A stretch of DNA of 64,000 bases from Pseudidiomarina tainanensis (GTDB lineage: Bacteria; Pseudomonadota; Gammaproteobacteria; Enterobacterales; Alteromonadaceae), in assembly GCF_004214835.1 (NCBI RefSeq), contig NZ_PIQJ01000001.1:1612001-1676000 (forward strand), written 5' to 3'. Below the pieces are notes generated by a model. The model was not told the DNA's origin, made no database searches, and saw only the letters and a list, made by a program, of their open reading frames with translations. Every line of letters begins with the position of its first letter. Positions within the stretch are counted from its first letter, which is position 1. Positions 19,346 to 30,500 of the stretch are shown here, in pieces. A program made the translations under genes and the position numbers.

Positions 19346-20698
19346 GTGTCCCTACAAGCCGTTCAGTTACCCATTACCGATTCTTTTGTTGAGCTATTTC
19401 GCCGCTGCAAAGATGAACCGATGGCGCTATTTCTTGATAGTTGTGATCATACTGCGGGACAGTGGGATTTTATCTTTCGCCAACCCAAACAAGTCGTTAC
19501 AGCATCGCTACAATGGCCAGAGGTTCTAGAAAGCGCCTTAAATTCGCTACCGGTTTATCAAGGGCCGAGTCACTTGCCGTTTCACGGTGGCCTCGCCGGA
19601 GCCTGGAGTTATGATGCAGGTCGAGCACTCGAAACAATCCCGGCTATAGCGCAGGCTGATATCACTCTCCCCGAGCTTTGCGTCGGCCTATACACCCAAG
19701 CCTTGATGCGCAATCGGAAAACGGGTGAAACTTGGCTGTTAGCTCCCACCGAAGAACTGGAGGCATTACAGACGTTTTGGTTAACCCAGCCGGATAGCAA
19801 ACCACAGCCAACAACCTTTGAATTGCTGACAACTTGGCAAAGCAACATGTCGGCGGTCGAGTACGCCGATAAATTTGCTCAGGTTCAAACCTACTTACGC
19901 GCCGGCGACTGTTACCAAATTAATCTTGCGCAACGCTTTAGCAGTTTATACGCAGGCGACACTTGGAACGCCTACGAATTGCTCCGCAAGAACAATAATG
20001 CGCCCTTTTCGGCTTTTATGCAGCTTGAGCACGGTTCGCTATTATCACTTTCACCGGAGCGATTTCTGGCCATCAATGAACACGGGAACGTTGAAACCAA
20101 GCCCATCAAAGGCACGCGTCCGCGAGCAACCGATAGTAAACAAGATCAGCAGTTAGCGGCAGAGCTACAAAGTTCGCCCAAAGATCGCGCTGAGAATGTC
20201 ATGATTGTCGATTTACTCAGAAATGATCTGAGCCGTTTGTGTATCCCAGGTTCAGTTAACGTCCCGAAATTATTTGCTATTGAATCGTATCCAGCGGTTC
20301 ATCACTTAGTGAGCACGGTTACCGGTAAACTGACTTCAACCGACCACAATATTCAATTGTTCGCAGCCTGTTTTCCCGGCGGTTCAATTACCGGCGCGCC
20401 GAAAATTCGCGCGATGGAAATTATTGACGAACTCGAACCCCACCGCCGTAGTTTTTACTGTGGCAGTTTTGGCTATTTCTCCCAGCATGGACGCGTAGAT
20501 ACCAGTATTGCGATTCGCACACTCGTGGCGACGCGATCTGAAAGATTGCAGAATGTGCAACAAGGAACCATACATTGTTGGGCTGGTGGCGGTCTCGTCG
20601 CCGATTCGGATTGTGCGAGTGAATATCAAGAAACCTTTGATAAGGTTGCGCGCATTATCCCCGTGTTAACACAGCAATTTGGGGCTCGTCAGTCATGA
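19346..20698 (+). CDS. pabB: Aminodeoxychorismate synthase component I
   Basis: Makes 4-amino-4-deoxychorismate from chorismate for folate synthesis. The chorismate-binding domain carries PIKGTRPR with K255, the lysine that marks PabB (TrpE has alanine there), and DRAENVMIVDLLRNDLSR. Length 450 is normal. The start is GTG (19346) with GGAGA at a good distance; the nearby ATG 19341 is in another frame. It overlaps nudL by 4 bp (ATGA). The order pabB-nudL-sdaA is as in E. coli. Confidence 0.94.
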   Translation: MSLQAVQLPITDSFVELFRRCKDEPMALFLDSCDHTAGQWDFIFRQPKQVVTASLQWPEVLESALNSLPVYQGPSHLPFHGGLAGAWSYDAGRALETIPAIAQADITLPELCVGLYTQALMRNRKTGETWLLAPTEELEALQTFWLTQPDSKPQPTTFELLTTWQSNMSAVEYADKFAQVQTYLRAGDCYQINLAQRFSSLYAGDTWNAYELLRKNNNAPFSAFMQLEHGSLLSLSPERFLAINEHGNVETKPIKGTRPRATDSKQDQQLAAELQSSPKDRAENVMIVDLLRNDLSRLCIPGSVNVPKLFAIESYPAVHHLVSTVTGKLTSTDHNIQLFAACFPGGSITGAPKIRAMEIIDELEPHRRSFYCGSFGYFSQHGRVDTSIAIRTLVATRSERLQNVQQGTIHCWAGGGLVADSDCASEYQETFDKVARIIPVLTQQFGARQS

Positions 20699-21291
20699 CA
20701 CGTCATGATTTTTTGCGCCGCTTTCAATTGCACCCAGCACCAAACATTCAGCGTCCGTTGATAAAGCGTCTGCGCCCAGCTGCCGTATTAGTTCCATTGT
20801 TTGAAGACAACGGCGAGCTTCACTTGATACTGACACAGCGGAGTGCCCAATTACGCCATCACGCCGGACAAATAAGTTTTCCCGGCGGACGGCAAGAGCC
20901 ACATGACCGCGATTTGTATGCCACCGCCGTACGTGAGGCACAAGAAGAGATCGGATTGCAACCAGAAGACATTACATTGGTTGGTCAATTACACGACTAC
21001 CCAGTCATGAGTAATTTTCTGATTCGTCCCTACGTTGTGCTGATCAACCCGCGCCAGCCTCTGCAACGCGATCATCGCGAGGTTGCTGAAATTTTCACCG
21101 TGCCGTTGCGCGAAGTGCTCCATCAAAACAAACATTATGTATACCGGTTACGACGTTTCATATACGATCAGGTATACTTTATTCCCTATCAGCAAAGAAA
21201 TATTTGGGGTGCTACGGCAGGAATTTTGCGTGAACTAGCTGATCACGTGTATCCTGAACGGCAATTTATATATCGCCCCTTAAACGACTAA
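20695..21291 (+). CDS. nudL: Nudix CoA pyrophosphatase NudL
   Basis: A Nudix hydrolase of the NudL/YeaB type, which cleaves coenzyme A or related nucleotides. The Nudix box runs from GG at residues 64-65 through REAQEEIG at 80-87; the first glutamate of the canonical box is an aspartate (D71), as is common in this subfamily. The upstream part has HAGQISFPGG, also characteristic. Length 198. The start codon overlaps the pabB stop; sdaA follows 18 bp later. Confidence 0.9.
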   Translation: MTRHDFLRRFQLHPAPNIQRPLIKRLRPAAVLVPLFEDNGELHLILTQRSAQLRHHAGQISFPGGRQEPHDRDLYATAVREAQEEIGLQPEDITLVGQLHDYPVMSNFLIRPYVVLINPRQPLQRDHREVAEIFTVPLREVLHQNKHYVYRLRRFIYDQVYFIPYQQRNIWGATAGILRELADHVYPERQFIYRPLND

Positions 21292-21309
21292 TGGAAGCAT
21301 AATTAATTT

Positions 21310-22683
21310 ATGATCAGTGTGTTTGATATCTACAAAGTTGGCATTGGCCCGTCAAGTTCGCATACCGTCGGCCCTATGCGCGCTGCCTATGAATTTTTAA
21401 TGGCGGCAGATAAAGCCATAGGCTTAGCAAATGTCGACGAAATTGTGGTGGAACTGTTTGGATCATTAGGCCAGACCGGGAAAGGCCATGGTACCGGCAA
21501 AGCAGTTATTCTTGGGTTGGCGGGTGAACAACCGGAAACCGTTGATACCACAACTGTAGATGAATTTTTAAAACGTACCGACGAAACACAACGCTTGGCG
21601 TTGTTGGGTGAGCACGAAATTAAATTTCCGCGCGAAGGAGCCATCGTTTTCCATCGCCGCAAAACGATGCCGCGTCACGCTAACGCTATGGAATTGCGGC
21701 TCTATAAGAACAATGAAGTTGTCTACAAAGATCTTTATTACTCAATTGGCGGTGGCTTTATTGTTCGCGATGCCGATTTTGAAGAATCACTAGAAGAAGC
21801 TATTGAGCAGTCTTCGAAGCCAATTCCATATCCATTTGATAGTTGTGATGAACTATTAAAACACTGTAACGAACATGGGTTACGTATTAGCTCTTTAATG
21901 CTAGCAAACGAAAAAGTGTTCCGTAGCGAAGCCGATATCCGCCAAAACCTGATGCATATCTGGAAAACCATGGACGAGTGCATTGAACGAGGCATTCGTA
22001 CCGAAGGCATTCTTCCTGGAGGCCTTAAAGTTCGCCGTCGAGCCCCGGGCTTATATCAACGTTTAAAGAATGAAAAATCGGCTGATCCAATGCAGACCAT
22101 GGATTGGGTTGATCTCTTTGCGCTCGCGGTAAACGAAGAAAACGCTGCGGGCGGTCGCGTGGTCACTGCGCCGACAAACGGCGCAGCAGGAATTATACCG
22201 GCAGTCATGAAATATGCCGATAAGTTCATTGCGCCTCTGGATGAGGAAACCGTCGTTCGCTTTTTACTAACTTCAGCAGCGATTGGTATTCTATATAAAA
22301 AGAATGCGTCAATTTCCGGCGCTGAAGTGGGTTGTCAGGGCGAAGTCGGTGTTGCGTGTTCAATGGCCGCCGGTGCACTCGCCGAATTAATGGGCGGCGG
22401 AGTGAGTGCCGTTGAAAACGCTGCAGAGATCGGTATGGAACATAATCTGGGCTTAACCTGCGATCCTGTGGGTGGTTTGGTGCAAGTACCATGCATTGAG
22501 CGCAATGCAATGGGGTCAATTAAAGCTATCAACGCCGCTCGGCTTGCCTTGCGTGGTAGCGGTGATCACAAAGTATCGTTGGATAAGGTTATCAAAACCA
22601 TGTGGGATACCGGCAATGATATGAAAACTAAGTACAAAGAAACCGCACGTGGTGGGCTTGCCGTTAATATCATCGAGTGTTAA
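21310..22683 (+). CDS. sdaA: L-serine dehydratase (L-serine ammonia-lyase)
   Basis: Iron-sulfur enzyme that deaminates L-serine to pyruvate and ammonia. It is the single-chain form of 457 residues, with the beta domain (starting [18 protein letters not shown]) fused to the alpha domain (from about 190). Cysteines in [18 protein letters not shown] and [10 protein letters not shown] are the cluster ligands expected for the family. It closes the pabB-nudL-sdaA run. Confidence 0.95.
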   Translation: MISVFDIYKVGIGPSSSHTVGPMRAAYEFLMAADKAIGLANVDEIVVELFGSLGQTGKGHGTGKAVILGLAGEQPETVDTTTVDEFLKRTDETQRLALLGEHEIKFPREGAIVFHRRKTMPRHANAMELRLYKNNEVVYKDLYYSIGGGFIVRDADFEESLEEAIEQSSKPIPYPFDSCDELLKHCNEHGLRISSLMLANEKVFRSEADIRQNLMHIWKTMDECIERGIRTEGILPGGLKVRRRAPGLYQRLKNEKSADPMQTMDWVDLFALAVNEENAAGGRVVTAPTNGAAGIIPAVMKYADKFIAPLDEETVVRFLLTSAAIGILYKKNASISGAEVGCQGEVGVACSMAAGALAELMGGGVSAVENAAEIGMEHNLGLTCDPVGGLVQVPCIERNAMGSIKAINAARLALRGSGDHKVSLDKVIKTMWDTGNDMKTKYKETARGGLAVNIIEC

Positions 22684-22694
22684 CCGCTGATAAA

Positions 22695-23699
<1,005 letters not shown>

Positions 23700-23771
23700 T
23701 TATGACCAAACACTTATGCCAAAAATATATAACACCTAGTCTATTTATTCCAAGTTGAATTTGAGGAAATT

Positions 23772-24110
23772 GTGAGCAGTCTACAAGAACAACTTCAAAA
23801 ACTCGGTTTTCAACAAGCCGAAGCGACGCCCGAAAATGTCAGCGACGATACGGCAAGTCCCGTCGATACGTCACAAGTCGTTCGAATTCAACGTCAGACG
23901 AAAGGCCGCAAAGGGAAAGGCGTTACCGTGTTAATCGATCTGCCACAACAACCCAAACTTCTCGCTGATTATGCTTCGCAGTTACGCAAAACCTGCGGCG
24001 TCGGTGGTGCCGTAAAGGATGGCACTATTGAGTTACAAGGCGATCAACGGGAAAAGGCAAAACTTTGGTTGGAGCAACATGGCTTCAAAGTAAAATTAGC
24101 TGGTGGCTAA
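23772..24110 (+). CDS. yciH: SUI1/eIF1-family translation factor YciH
   Basis: A 112-residue protein with the SUI1 domain (RQTKGRKGKGVTVLIDLP to KTCGVGGAVKDG). The family influences start-codon choice, but the bacterial role is not well defined. Translation starts at GTG 23772 with GAGGAAA upstream. It converges on the phosphatase gene with 2 bp between the stop codons; a small hairpin spans its stop. Confidence 0.9.
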   Translation: MSSLQEQLQKLGFQQAEATPENVSDDTASPVDTSQVVRIQRQTKGRKGKGVTVLIDLPQQPKLLADYASQLRKTCGVGGAVKDGTIELQGDQREKAKLWLEQHGFKVKLAGG

Positions 24111-24111
24111 T
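24095..24111. terminator. small hairpin across the yciH stop codon
   Basis: ATTAGC, loop TGGTG, GCTAAT: six pairs enclosing the end of yciH, without a T-run. Weak on its own; listed because nine other convergent junctions here also carry a hairpin. Confidence 0.3.
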
Positions 24112-24112
24112 A

Positions 24113-25777
24113 TTACAGCAGATACTTAAATGATACGGTTCGCGTTGCTGCATCCCAGCTTAGGTCTGTAGTCATCTGGCGTAATAGCTCCAAACCGCGC
24201 CCGTGGCTCTTTTCAGTATATTTTGCCAAAGCTGCGACATCTGCAGTCCCCTTGCCACTATCTGTTACACTCACGGTCAATTGTTTGGAACTTGGCTCAA
24301 AGTGGACTCGAATACGAATCTCACCTTGTTGTAATCCGTGCAAACGCTCTAAGCGAAGTCGATAGTACTCTGCAAAGCCTTCGGGATCTTGTTTCATAGA
24401 TGAATCAAGTTCTAGTAGCCCGTGTTCAAGCGCATTGTTAAATGCTTCGGCTAAGAATAAATACACTGTGGTACGGTGGCGGCGCAGATGCGGCAATTGA
24501 CTCAGCGCTGAGAGAATATGCGCCACTGGATCTATCGTCATTAAATGTTCAGGCTGGAGCACTGATTCAAAAATAAACGGTAGGCCAAACTGCTCAGGTT
24601 CAGGTTTCACTTCTCCTAAGCCCGTGGGTTGGCAACTTAAGATGGCTAACGACAAATCGTCATGCAGTGGCGTTTCGCCTCGAAACCGTTCGAGTTCATC
24701 AACTAATGAAGCAAAGTCCTCATTGCGAGGATAGCGCGATAACAACATTTCAAGCGCTTCTGAGCCTAAGAACTTATGTTGATGACCAAGTAACTCTGTT
24801 ACGCCATCGGTAAACAGAGCGATTGAACTACCACGCGGGGCTCGAAATGTTGCGACGCGACTATCAAATTCATGATCATCAACAACACCTAATGCCATGT
24901 GCGCCGGACTCAGGCGCTTTAAAATTTCACCATGTTCGTTAAACAACAATGCAGCGGGCATACCGCCATTCCAATACGTAACACGCTCACCGTTTGCTGA
25001 TAATTCCAATAAAATTGCGGCGCAAAACATGTCATCAGGTAAAAGCCGACTCATACGGTAGTTAAACTCTGTGACCATTTCAGCTACAGAAACGCCGCGA
25101 TCAGACATTGCAAAAAAAGCTTGTGAGAGCGGCAACGCACCGGTAGCCGGAGCTAGGCCATGCCCGGTAAAGTCGGCCATAAGCATATAAATATTTCCCA
25201 ACGGACCTGGTGCAATCAGGCACAAATCGCCGTTGAATTTAGACACTGGGGTCAAATAGGTGTGAACGTGGGCATATTCGAGATAATTGCGACTCAGAGC
25301 GTTTTGAAAGATGTGTTCAACGAGCTGATGCTCTCGGTCGACACGTGCTTTGTGCCAAGCTAACGATTGTCGTAAACCATCGATTTGATCTTGGGCTACC
25401 TGTAATTGCTGCAGATAGAGTAGACGTTGTTGCAAAAGTCCGGATGCTAACGGCCATAACAAAGCATCTGAGGCTAGCATACCTAACCGTTCAAATAGTA
25501 TTGGGTTGTCAGTAATCACAATACTTTTAATCGTCTTTGACGGTATGAACTCTCGTATTCTACTCAGAGAATCGGATCCAATATCACCTGCCGCAACTAT
25601 ACAAACAATTGAGTTATTACGTATCGGTTTGTTTGGAAATTCCGCTAACGAACAAGTGGCAACATCACAGTGTTTAGCTGAATAGAGTTGCGCAATAACT
25701 TCTCGCGCAATACTTGAGCCGTCATCGATAACCGTAACGTGACACGATGGGGTTGCAGGCTCGTAAAAATTAGCCAT
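24113..25777 (-). CDS. SpoIIE-type PP2C phosphatase with receiver-like and ATPase domains
   Basis: A 554-residue cytoplasmic regulator with three parts. An N-terminal receiver-like domain (to about 125) is degenerate: only part of the acidic pocket (VTVIDDG) remains. The PP2C/SpoIIE phosphatase domain (about 170-385) has NGDLCLIAP, MADFTGHGLAPATGALP, LFTDGVTEL and HDDLSLAIL, i.e. the metal-binding aspartates. The C-terminal HATPase domain (about 420-554) has EAFNNALEHG and DSGKG, as in anti-sigma kinases. The layout matches HsbR of Pseudomonas, which controls the STAS protein HsbA; a STAS gene lies directly upstream. The start is ATG 25777, or GTG 25780 which overlaps the STAS stop by one base. 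Confidence 0.8.
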   Translation of the reverse strand: MANFYEPATPSCHVTVIDDGSSIAREVIAQLYSAKHCDVATCSLAEFPNKPIRNNSIVCIVAAGDIGSDSLSRIREFIPSKTIKSIVITDNPILFERLGMLASDALLWPLASGLLQQRLLYLQQLQVAQDQIDGLRQSLAWHKARVDREHQLVEHIFQNALSRNYLEYAHVHTYLTPVSKFNGDLCLIAPGPLGNIYMLMADFTGHGLAPATGALPLSQAFFAMSDRGVSVAEMVTEFNYRMSRLLPDDMFCAAILLELSANGERVTYWNGGMPAALLFNEHGEILKRLSPAHMALGVVDDHEFDSRVATFRAPRGSSIALFTDGVTELLGHQHKFLGSEALEMLLSRYPRNEDFASLVDELERFRGETPLHDDLSLAILSCQPTGLGEVKPEPEQFGLPFIFESVLQPEHLMTIDPVAHILSALSQLPHLRRHRTTVYLFLAEAFNNALEHGLLELDSSMKQDPEGFAEYYRLRLERLHGLQQGEIRIRVHFEPSSKQLTVSVTDSGKGTADVAALAKYTEKSHGRGLELLRQMTTDLSWDAATRTVSFKYLL

Positions 25778-25779
25778 CA

Positions 25780-26085
25780 CTATTCAATAACAAATAATTT
25801 ATCGAAGCGCGAAATATCTAAAATACTTCTTACCTCAGGTCGACAATTAATAATATGTATACTTTTAACTGATTTCCCTAACGATTTACGCATATTAAGA
25901 AGCATCCCCAACGCGGAGCTATCTAAATATTCAGTTTCTCGTAAATCGATAAATACGGTCGGTTGTTGGTCACCTACGTTACTGTATGCCTGACGAAATT
26001 CTTGAACCAAACCGAAATCGAATTTTCCTTTAATGGCGATAATCAGCTCTTTTCCGTCATTGGAAAATTGGCGGTGTAATGGCAT
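25780..26085 (-). CDS. STAS-domain anti-anti-sigma factor (HsbA-like)
   Basis: A 101-residue STAS protein. The phosphorylatable serine sits in the conserved loop YLDSSALGMLL. By analogy with RsbV, SpoIIAA and HsbA, the neighbouring phosphatase/kinase would switch it between phosphorylated and free forms, which then bind or release a partner such as an anti-sigma factor. The stop codon TAG overlaps the possible GTG start of the phosphatase gene, so the pair is an operon. No sigma or anti-sigma gene is nearby. Confidence 0.85.
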   Translation of the reverse strand: MPLHRQFSNDGKELIIAIKGKFDFGLVQEFRQAYSNVGDQQPTVFIDLRETEYLDSSALGMLLNMRKSLGKSVKSIHIINCRPEVRSILDISRFDKLFVIE

Positions 26086-26178
26086 CGTTTGTTCCTTTTT
26101 AGATAGCTTTCTATAAATACTGCCAATTACTGTGCACTAACACAATACTTACTTTTGATAGTTTTGCTAAAACACAAT

Positions 26179-26206
26179 AAAAAGCCAGAACAGTGTTCTG
26201 GCTTTC
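26179..26206 (-). terminator. intrinsic terminator of the amidohydrolase operon
   Basis: Perfect GCCAGAAC/GTTCTGGC arms around a 3-nt loop, followed on the minus strand by TTTTTA. It lies 29 bp after the stop codon of the shorter amidohydrolase. Confidence 0.85.
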
Positions 26207-26234
26207 TCGTAAGGCTCATCAAATAAGCATTTCT

Positions 26235-27521
26235 TTACGGTTTTTGACGATATTTTTGATACAGCTGATTATGACGATTGTTAAGATCAACTTCCGCACC
26301 ATCGATAAACATCAATCGCACTTTTTGGCCGAGTTGATCCATCACATCCCCGTCAGAAACAAAGAGTGATGCGTGCTTACCAACTTCTAGTGAACCAATT
26401 TTATCGGCTACGCCCATCACTTCTGCAGGTTTTAGCGTAATCGCCGCTAATGCTTGGTCTTTACCAAGACCAAAAGCCACGGCATTACCAGCTGCAAAAG
26501 CAAGGTTACGAATATCCCAAAAGCCAGTTGAATAGGCGATTGCGAAATCAACACCGGCTGCTGCGAGAGCCGCTGGCGCTGCGTAAGCTTGGTCATAAGC
26601 CTCATCATGACGCGTTGGTAAGCCATACGGTTCGCCGTAGACAACTGAGATATCTTGCGCTGCAAGTTTATCAGCAATACGCCAAGCGTCGCGGGCACCT
26701 ACCAAAACAAGCTCAAAGCCCCACTCTGAGGCCAACTCCATCGCTTGCTCCATTTGGCGTTTGTCGTGAGCATGAACAAACAACTTACTGGAACCATCAA
26801 ATAGTCCAGTCATTGCTTCCCAACGCACATCAGTACCATTGAGTTCGTTCGCTTGCTTCGCATCGTAATAAGCTTTCGCATCAACAAATGCAGCTTTCAA
26901 TTTTTTCAAATCTTCAGCATTGGCTTTACGTTGCTCTTCCGGCGACCGGCGTTCCCACCACGAAGTGTTAATGCCAACTCGAGGCCAATTAACATGAACG
27001 CCAACGTTGAGCGCTTCGGCAGCGTCTTCGAACGTCCAGCCATCAGTTTGTAACAAGCTTGAACGACCAGCAATGAGATTTCGTTGCGGGACAATTTCAG
27101 CGTGCGTGATACCGTTGTAGCGAACAGTAGGAATAACTTCTGAATCAGGGTTGTAAGCTGTATGTCCACTCACTTCCGGTGTGATATCCCCGACTTCACT
27201 CATATCATTGGTAGCACGAACCGCAGCGAGCTCGATCAAACCCAAGGTTGTATCTAATGCAACAATACCTGGATAAACCTGCTTACCCGTTACATCGATA
27301 ACACGGGCATTTTCAGGTACTGCTAGGTTCGAGCCAATCGCGGTGATTTTGCCGTTTTCGAACAACAAGTCGGTATCGGCTAACACACCATTGGTGACCG
27401 TGTTAAGCGTACCGCCTTGCAACAACACTGGTTGCTCTTGCGTTTTACCAGGAACCATATCATGGGCAACGGCTGCCGCACTCAAACTCGCAGCAACAAC
27501 GGCTGTTATTAACTTTTTCAT
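26235..27521 (-). CDS. Exported amidohydrolase-like protein with lost HxH motif
   Basis: A 428-residue protein with a signal peptide (MKKLITAVVAASLSAAAVAHD) and the amidohydrolase composite fold: the beta-sandwich strands (LLFENGKITAIGSNL) and the C-terminal SLEVGKHASLFVSDGD. The usual PGxIDxHxH metal motif reads YPGIVALDTTLGLIE, so both histidines are missing; a later FVHAHD is kept. Catalysis is therefore doubtful. I set the start at ATG 27521, which overlaps the upstream gene's TGA by 4 bp, rather than the longer frame that lacks a signal peptide at its start. Probably a partner of the product of the upstream gene. Confidence 0.75.
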   Translation of the reverse strand: MKKLITAVVAASLSAAAVAHDMVPGKTQEQPVLLQGGTLNTVTNGVLADTDLLFENGKITAIGSNLAVPENARVIDVTGKQVYPGIVALDTTLGLIELAAVRATNDMSEVGDITPEVSGHTAYNPDSEVIPTVRYNGITHAEIVPQRNLIAGRSSLLQTDGWTFEDAAEALNVGVHVNWPRVGINTSWWERRSPEEQRKANAEDLKKLKAAFVDAKAYYDAKQANELNGTDVRWEAMTGLFDGSSKLFVHAHDKRQMEQAMELASEWGFELVLVGARDAWRIADKLAAQDISVVYGEPYGLPTRHDEAYDQAYAAPAALAAAGVDFAIAYSTGFWDIRNLAFAAGNAVAFGLGKDQALAAITLKPAEVMGVADKIGSLEVGKHASLFVSDGDVMDQLGQKVRLMFIDGAEVDLNNRHNQLYQKYRQKP

Positions 27522-30500
27522 AGTTGCTCTCCTTGATGTGCTTGCACATGTAGATGTTCGCCATGAACGGTAAATTGTTCGCTCCAAACATCATGATTAT
27601 CATCACAATGCCAAGTTGGTTGAGGTTTCTTATAGCCATTACCGTTGCCGTTTCGAGCGCTTTCAGGGCTACGTAGTAACTTCTGAATCAATTGCTGCTT
27701 TTCAGTTTCTAACTGAGCACGCAGTTGCATGTCACGCGCACGGTCAAAATATTTACGAGCATTGATCCAAGTTTCCTCAACTGCTGAATAAGCGCTGAGT
27801 GGGTGACCATTCCAGATAACAAAGTCGGCATGTTTACCTTCTTTGATACTACCCACGTACTGATCTACTTTCAGTTGTTTCGCTGGGTTCAACGTGATCA
27901 TTTGCAACGCTTCGTGCTCAGACATACCACAGTAAGTCACTGATTTCGCAGCTTCGGTATTCAAGCGACGTTGCAGGTCATTACTATCTGAGTTGATACT
28001 TGTTAACACGCCTTTTTCTGACATTAAACAAGCGTTTTGCGGAATCGCATCATACACTTCAAATTTAAATGCCCACCAGTCTGCAAACGTCGAGCCACCG
28101 GCACCGTGCTTCGCCATTTCTGAAGCGACCTTGTAGCCCTCAAGAATGTGCGTAAAGGTGGTCAAGGTAAAGCCAAACTCTTCGGCCAGTCGCAACAGCA
28201 TCAGAATTTCTGATTGAACATAAGAGTGAGCATGAACAAAACGTTCGCTACGCAGAATTTCAAGCAACGTTTGCAAACGATAATCAGGACGCGGTGGCGC
28301 GGTTTTCGCTTTTTCACTGCGACTTAATTTTTCGTAGGCATCCATGCGCTGTTTGTACTCTCGCGCAGCTGTGAAACCATCACGCATAACCGCTTCAACA
28401 CCCATACGGGTTTGCGGATAACGTACCGTGAACGTGGTTCCCCAGTTACTTTGTTTCACGTTTTCACCTAGCGCAAATTTAATGCTTGGTGGTGCTGCGT
28501 CGAACTTCAATGTGTTTGCATCCGCACCCCAACGCAATTTAATGACTTGCGCCTGACCACCAATTGGGTTTGCAGAACCATGCAGCAACTGCGCCATAGT
28601 GGTACCACCGGCAAGTGAACGATAGATATGGATATCATCTGGATTCACCACATCACCGATGCGTACTTCTGCGGTAATTGCTTCAGAACCTTCATTTACA
28701 CCGCCTTCGATTGCAATGTGCGAGTGCTCATCAATAATCCCTGGCGTGACATGCTTACCAGTGCCATCAATCACCGTGTAACCAGAAGGCGTACGTAAGT
28801 CTTTACCAATACGATAGAACTCACCATCGCGAATCAACACATCAGTATTCTCAAGCACGCCAGCTTCATCGGCTGTCCAAACAGTCGCATTCTTAATGTG
28901 CACATTCTGACGCTCAGGCAAACCGTCTAAGCCATAAGCCACATTTGGGAATGTTACTTTACTGACGTACTCAGAAACGGTATTTGCTGTGCTATCTGTT
29001 GCCGACTCACCTGCAGCCGTACGATTTGCAGTTAGCGGGAGCTCGCGACCATCTGGCGCAATTGCAACGCCAGTAAAACCGTCCGCAGATGCTTGTTCAA
29101 GACGCATACGCCATGCACCGTCTAAACCAGCGAAGTTTGCATCAACCACGAACTCAACTGTCGAATCGGTGCGCTTGGCGTCGCGAATCTTATTACTGTT
29201 GAACTCACCTGAAATCGATTTGCCTGATTTCAATACAAGTTCTGCTTGCTGGTTCGCTACAGTCACAGCCAATGTTCCGCCGAAATCAGCTTGATTTAGC
29301 GGCGCAAGCTCAACCTCGCTACCTTGTAACCAAACTGATTTAATCGTGCCGCTGGTGAACAAGTCGCCTTCAGCAATCACGAAATCGGCCATGTAACCCG
29401 GAGCCAGTTTACCGGCTTTATCACTAACACCAGCAATCTTCGCCGGTACCGTGGTTAACGCTGCAAGCGCCTTATCCGCATCTAAACCATGCTGCACAGC
29501 ACGGCGCAAATTCGGCCAAAAATCATCGGCCTTTTTCAACTCATGCAATGTAAATGAAAAGTCGATATCTGCCTGAGCCAAAGCCGCCGCATTACCTGGC
29601 GCACGTTCCCAATGACGCAAATCAGCTAAGCTGACATCTAAATGGTCATCGACCCCTTTAACATCTGGAGCGGCTGGGAAATTAAGCGGCAGGATAATCG
29701 CTGACTTAGTGTTTTTGATCGCATCCAGACGGGCATATTCATAGCCTGAACCTAAGAACGTTACCGGAACTTGGAATTGCGAAAGCACATCGTACGCGCG
29801 CAACAGTGAGCGGTCGTCAGAAACTTTGAATACCAGCCCTTCTTGTTCAACATTGGCAAGCTCAGCTAATGCCGCATTGTATTCAACAGGACGGTTGTAA
29901 GCATCTTTGCCATACGCTTGCTCATACCAGTTTGCATCAGACAAAGTTTGACGAATCAGCGCAATTGAACCCATTAATGATGACGGATATTGCTGTAATG
30001 ATGAGCCTTTATCAAACGAACCAAAATGGCGCGCACGTGGGTTATAAACGGCATTGTTAGCAATTGTATCCGCGAGTGATACGGTAACCGCTTGCCCTTG
30101 GAAAATACCATCTAAACGAGCACTTTGAACCGCGGTGAAACCTTGATTGATGTAATCTTTTGCTGATTTACTATCCGTTGCAAATTTATCCACCCAGTCA
30201 ACTTGTGAGTGAATTGCGTCATTCGCTGCATTACCACCTTCACGTTTATTATTGTACTGCGGTGTGGTACTGCGATACGGCGCGCGATTTGGCTTTTCAA
30301 CGGCCGGTACGCCGTAATTACTATAGGCATCAATGAAGCCCGGATAGATGGTGTGTCCGCTCACATCAATAACGCGAGCTCCTTCTGGCGCTCGGTTATT
30401 GCGAGCAACGGCCACGACTTTGCCGTTTTTAATCACCAACGTTGCATTTTCTAGCTTTTTTCCTGGTTCCGTCACAATTGTTGCATTTTGCAATGCAATA

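Noticed and set aside
26235-27521. Loss of HxH taken as a frameshift or pseudogene
   Set aside because: The frame is intact with a signal peptide, correct length and an operon overlap; degeneration by substitution is the simpler reading.
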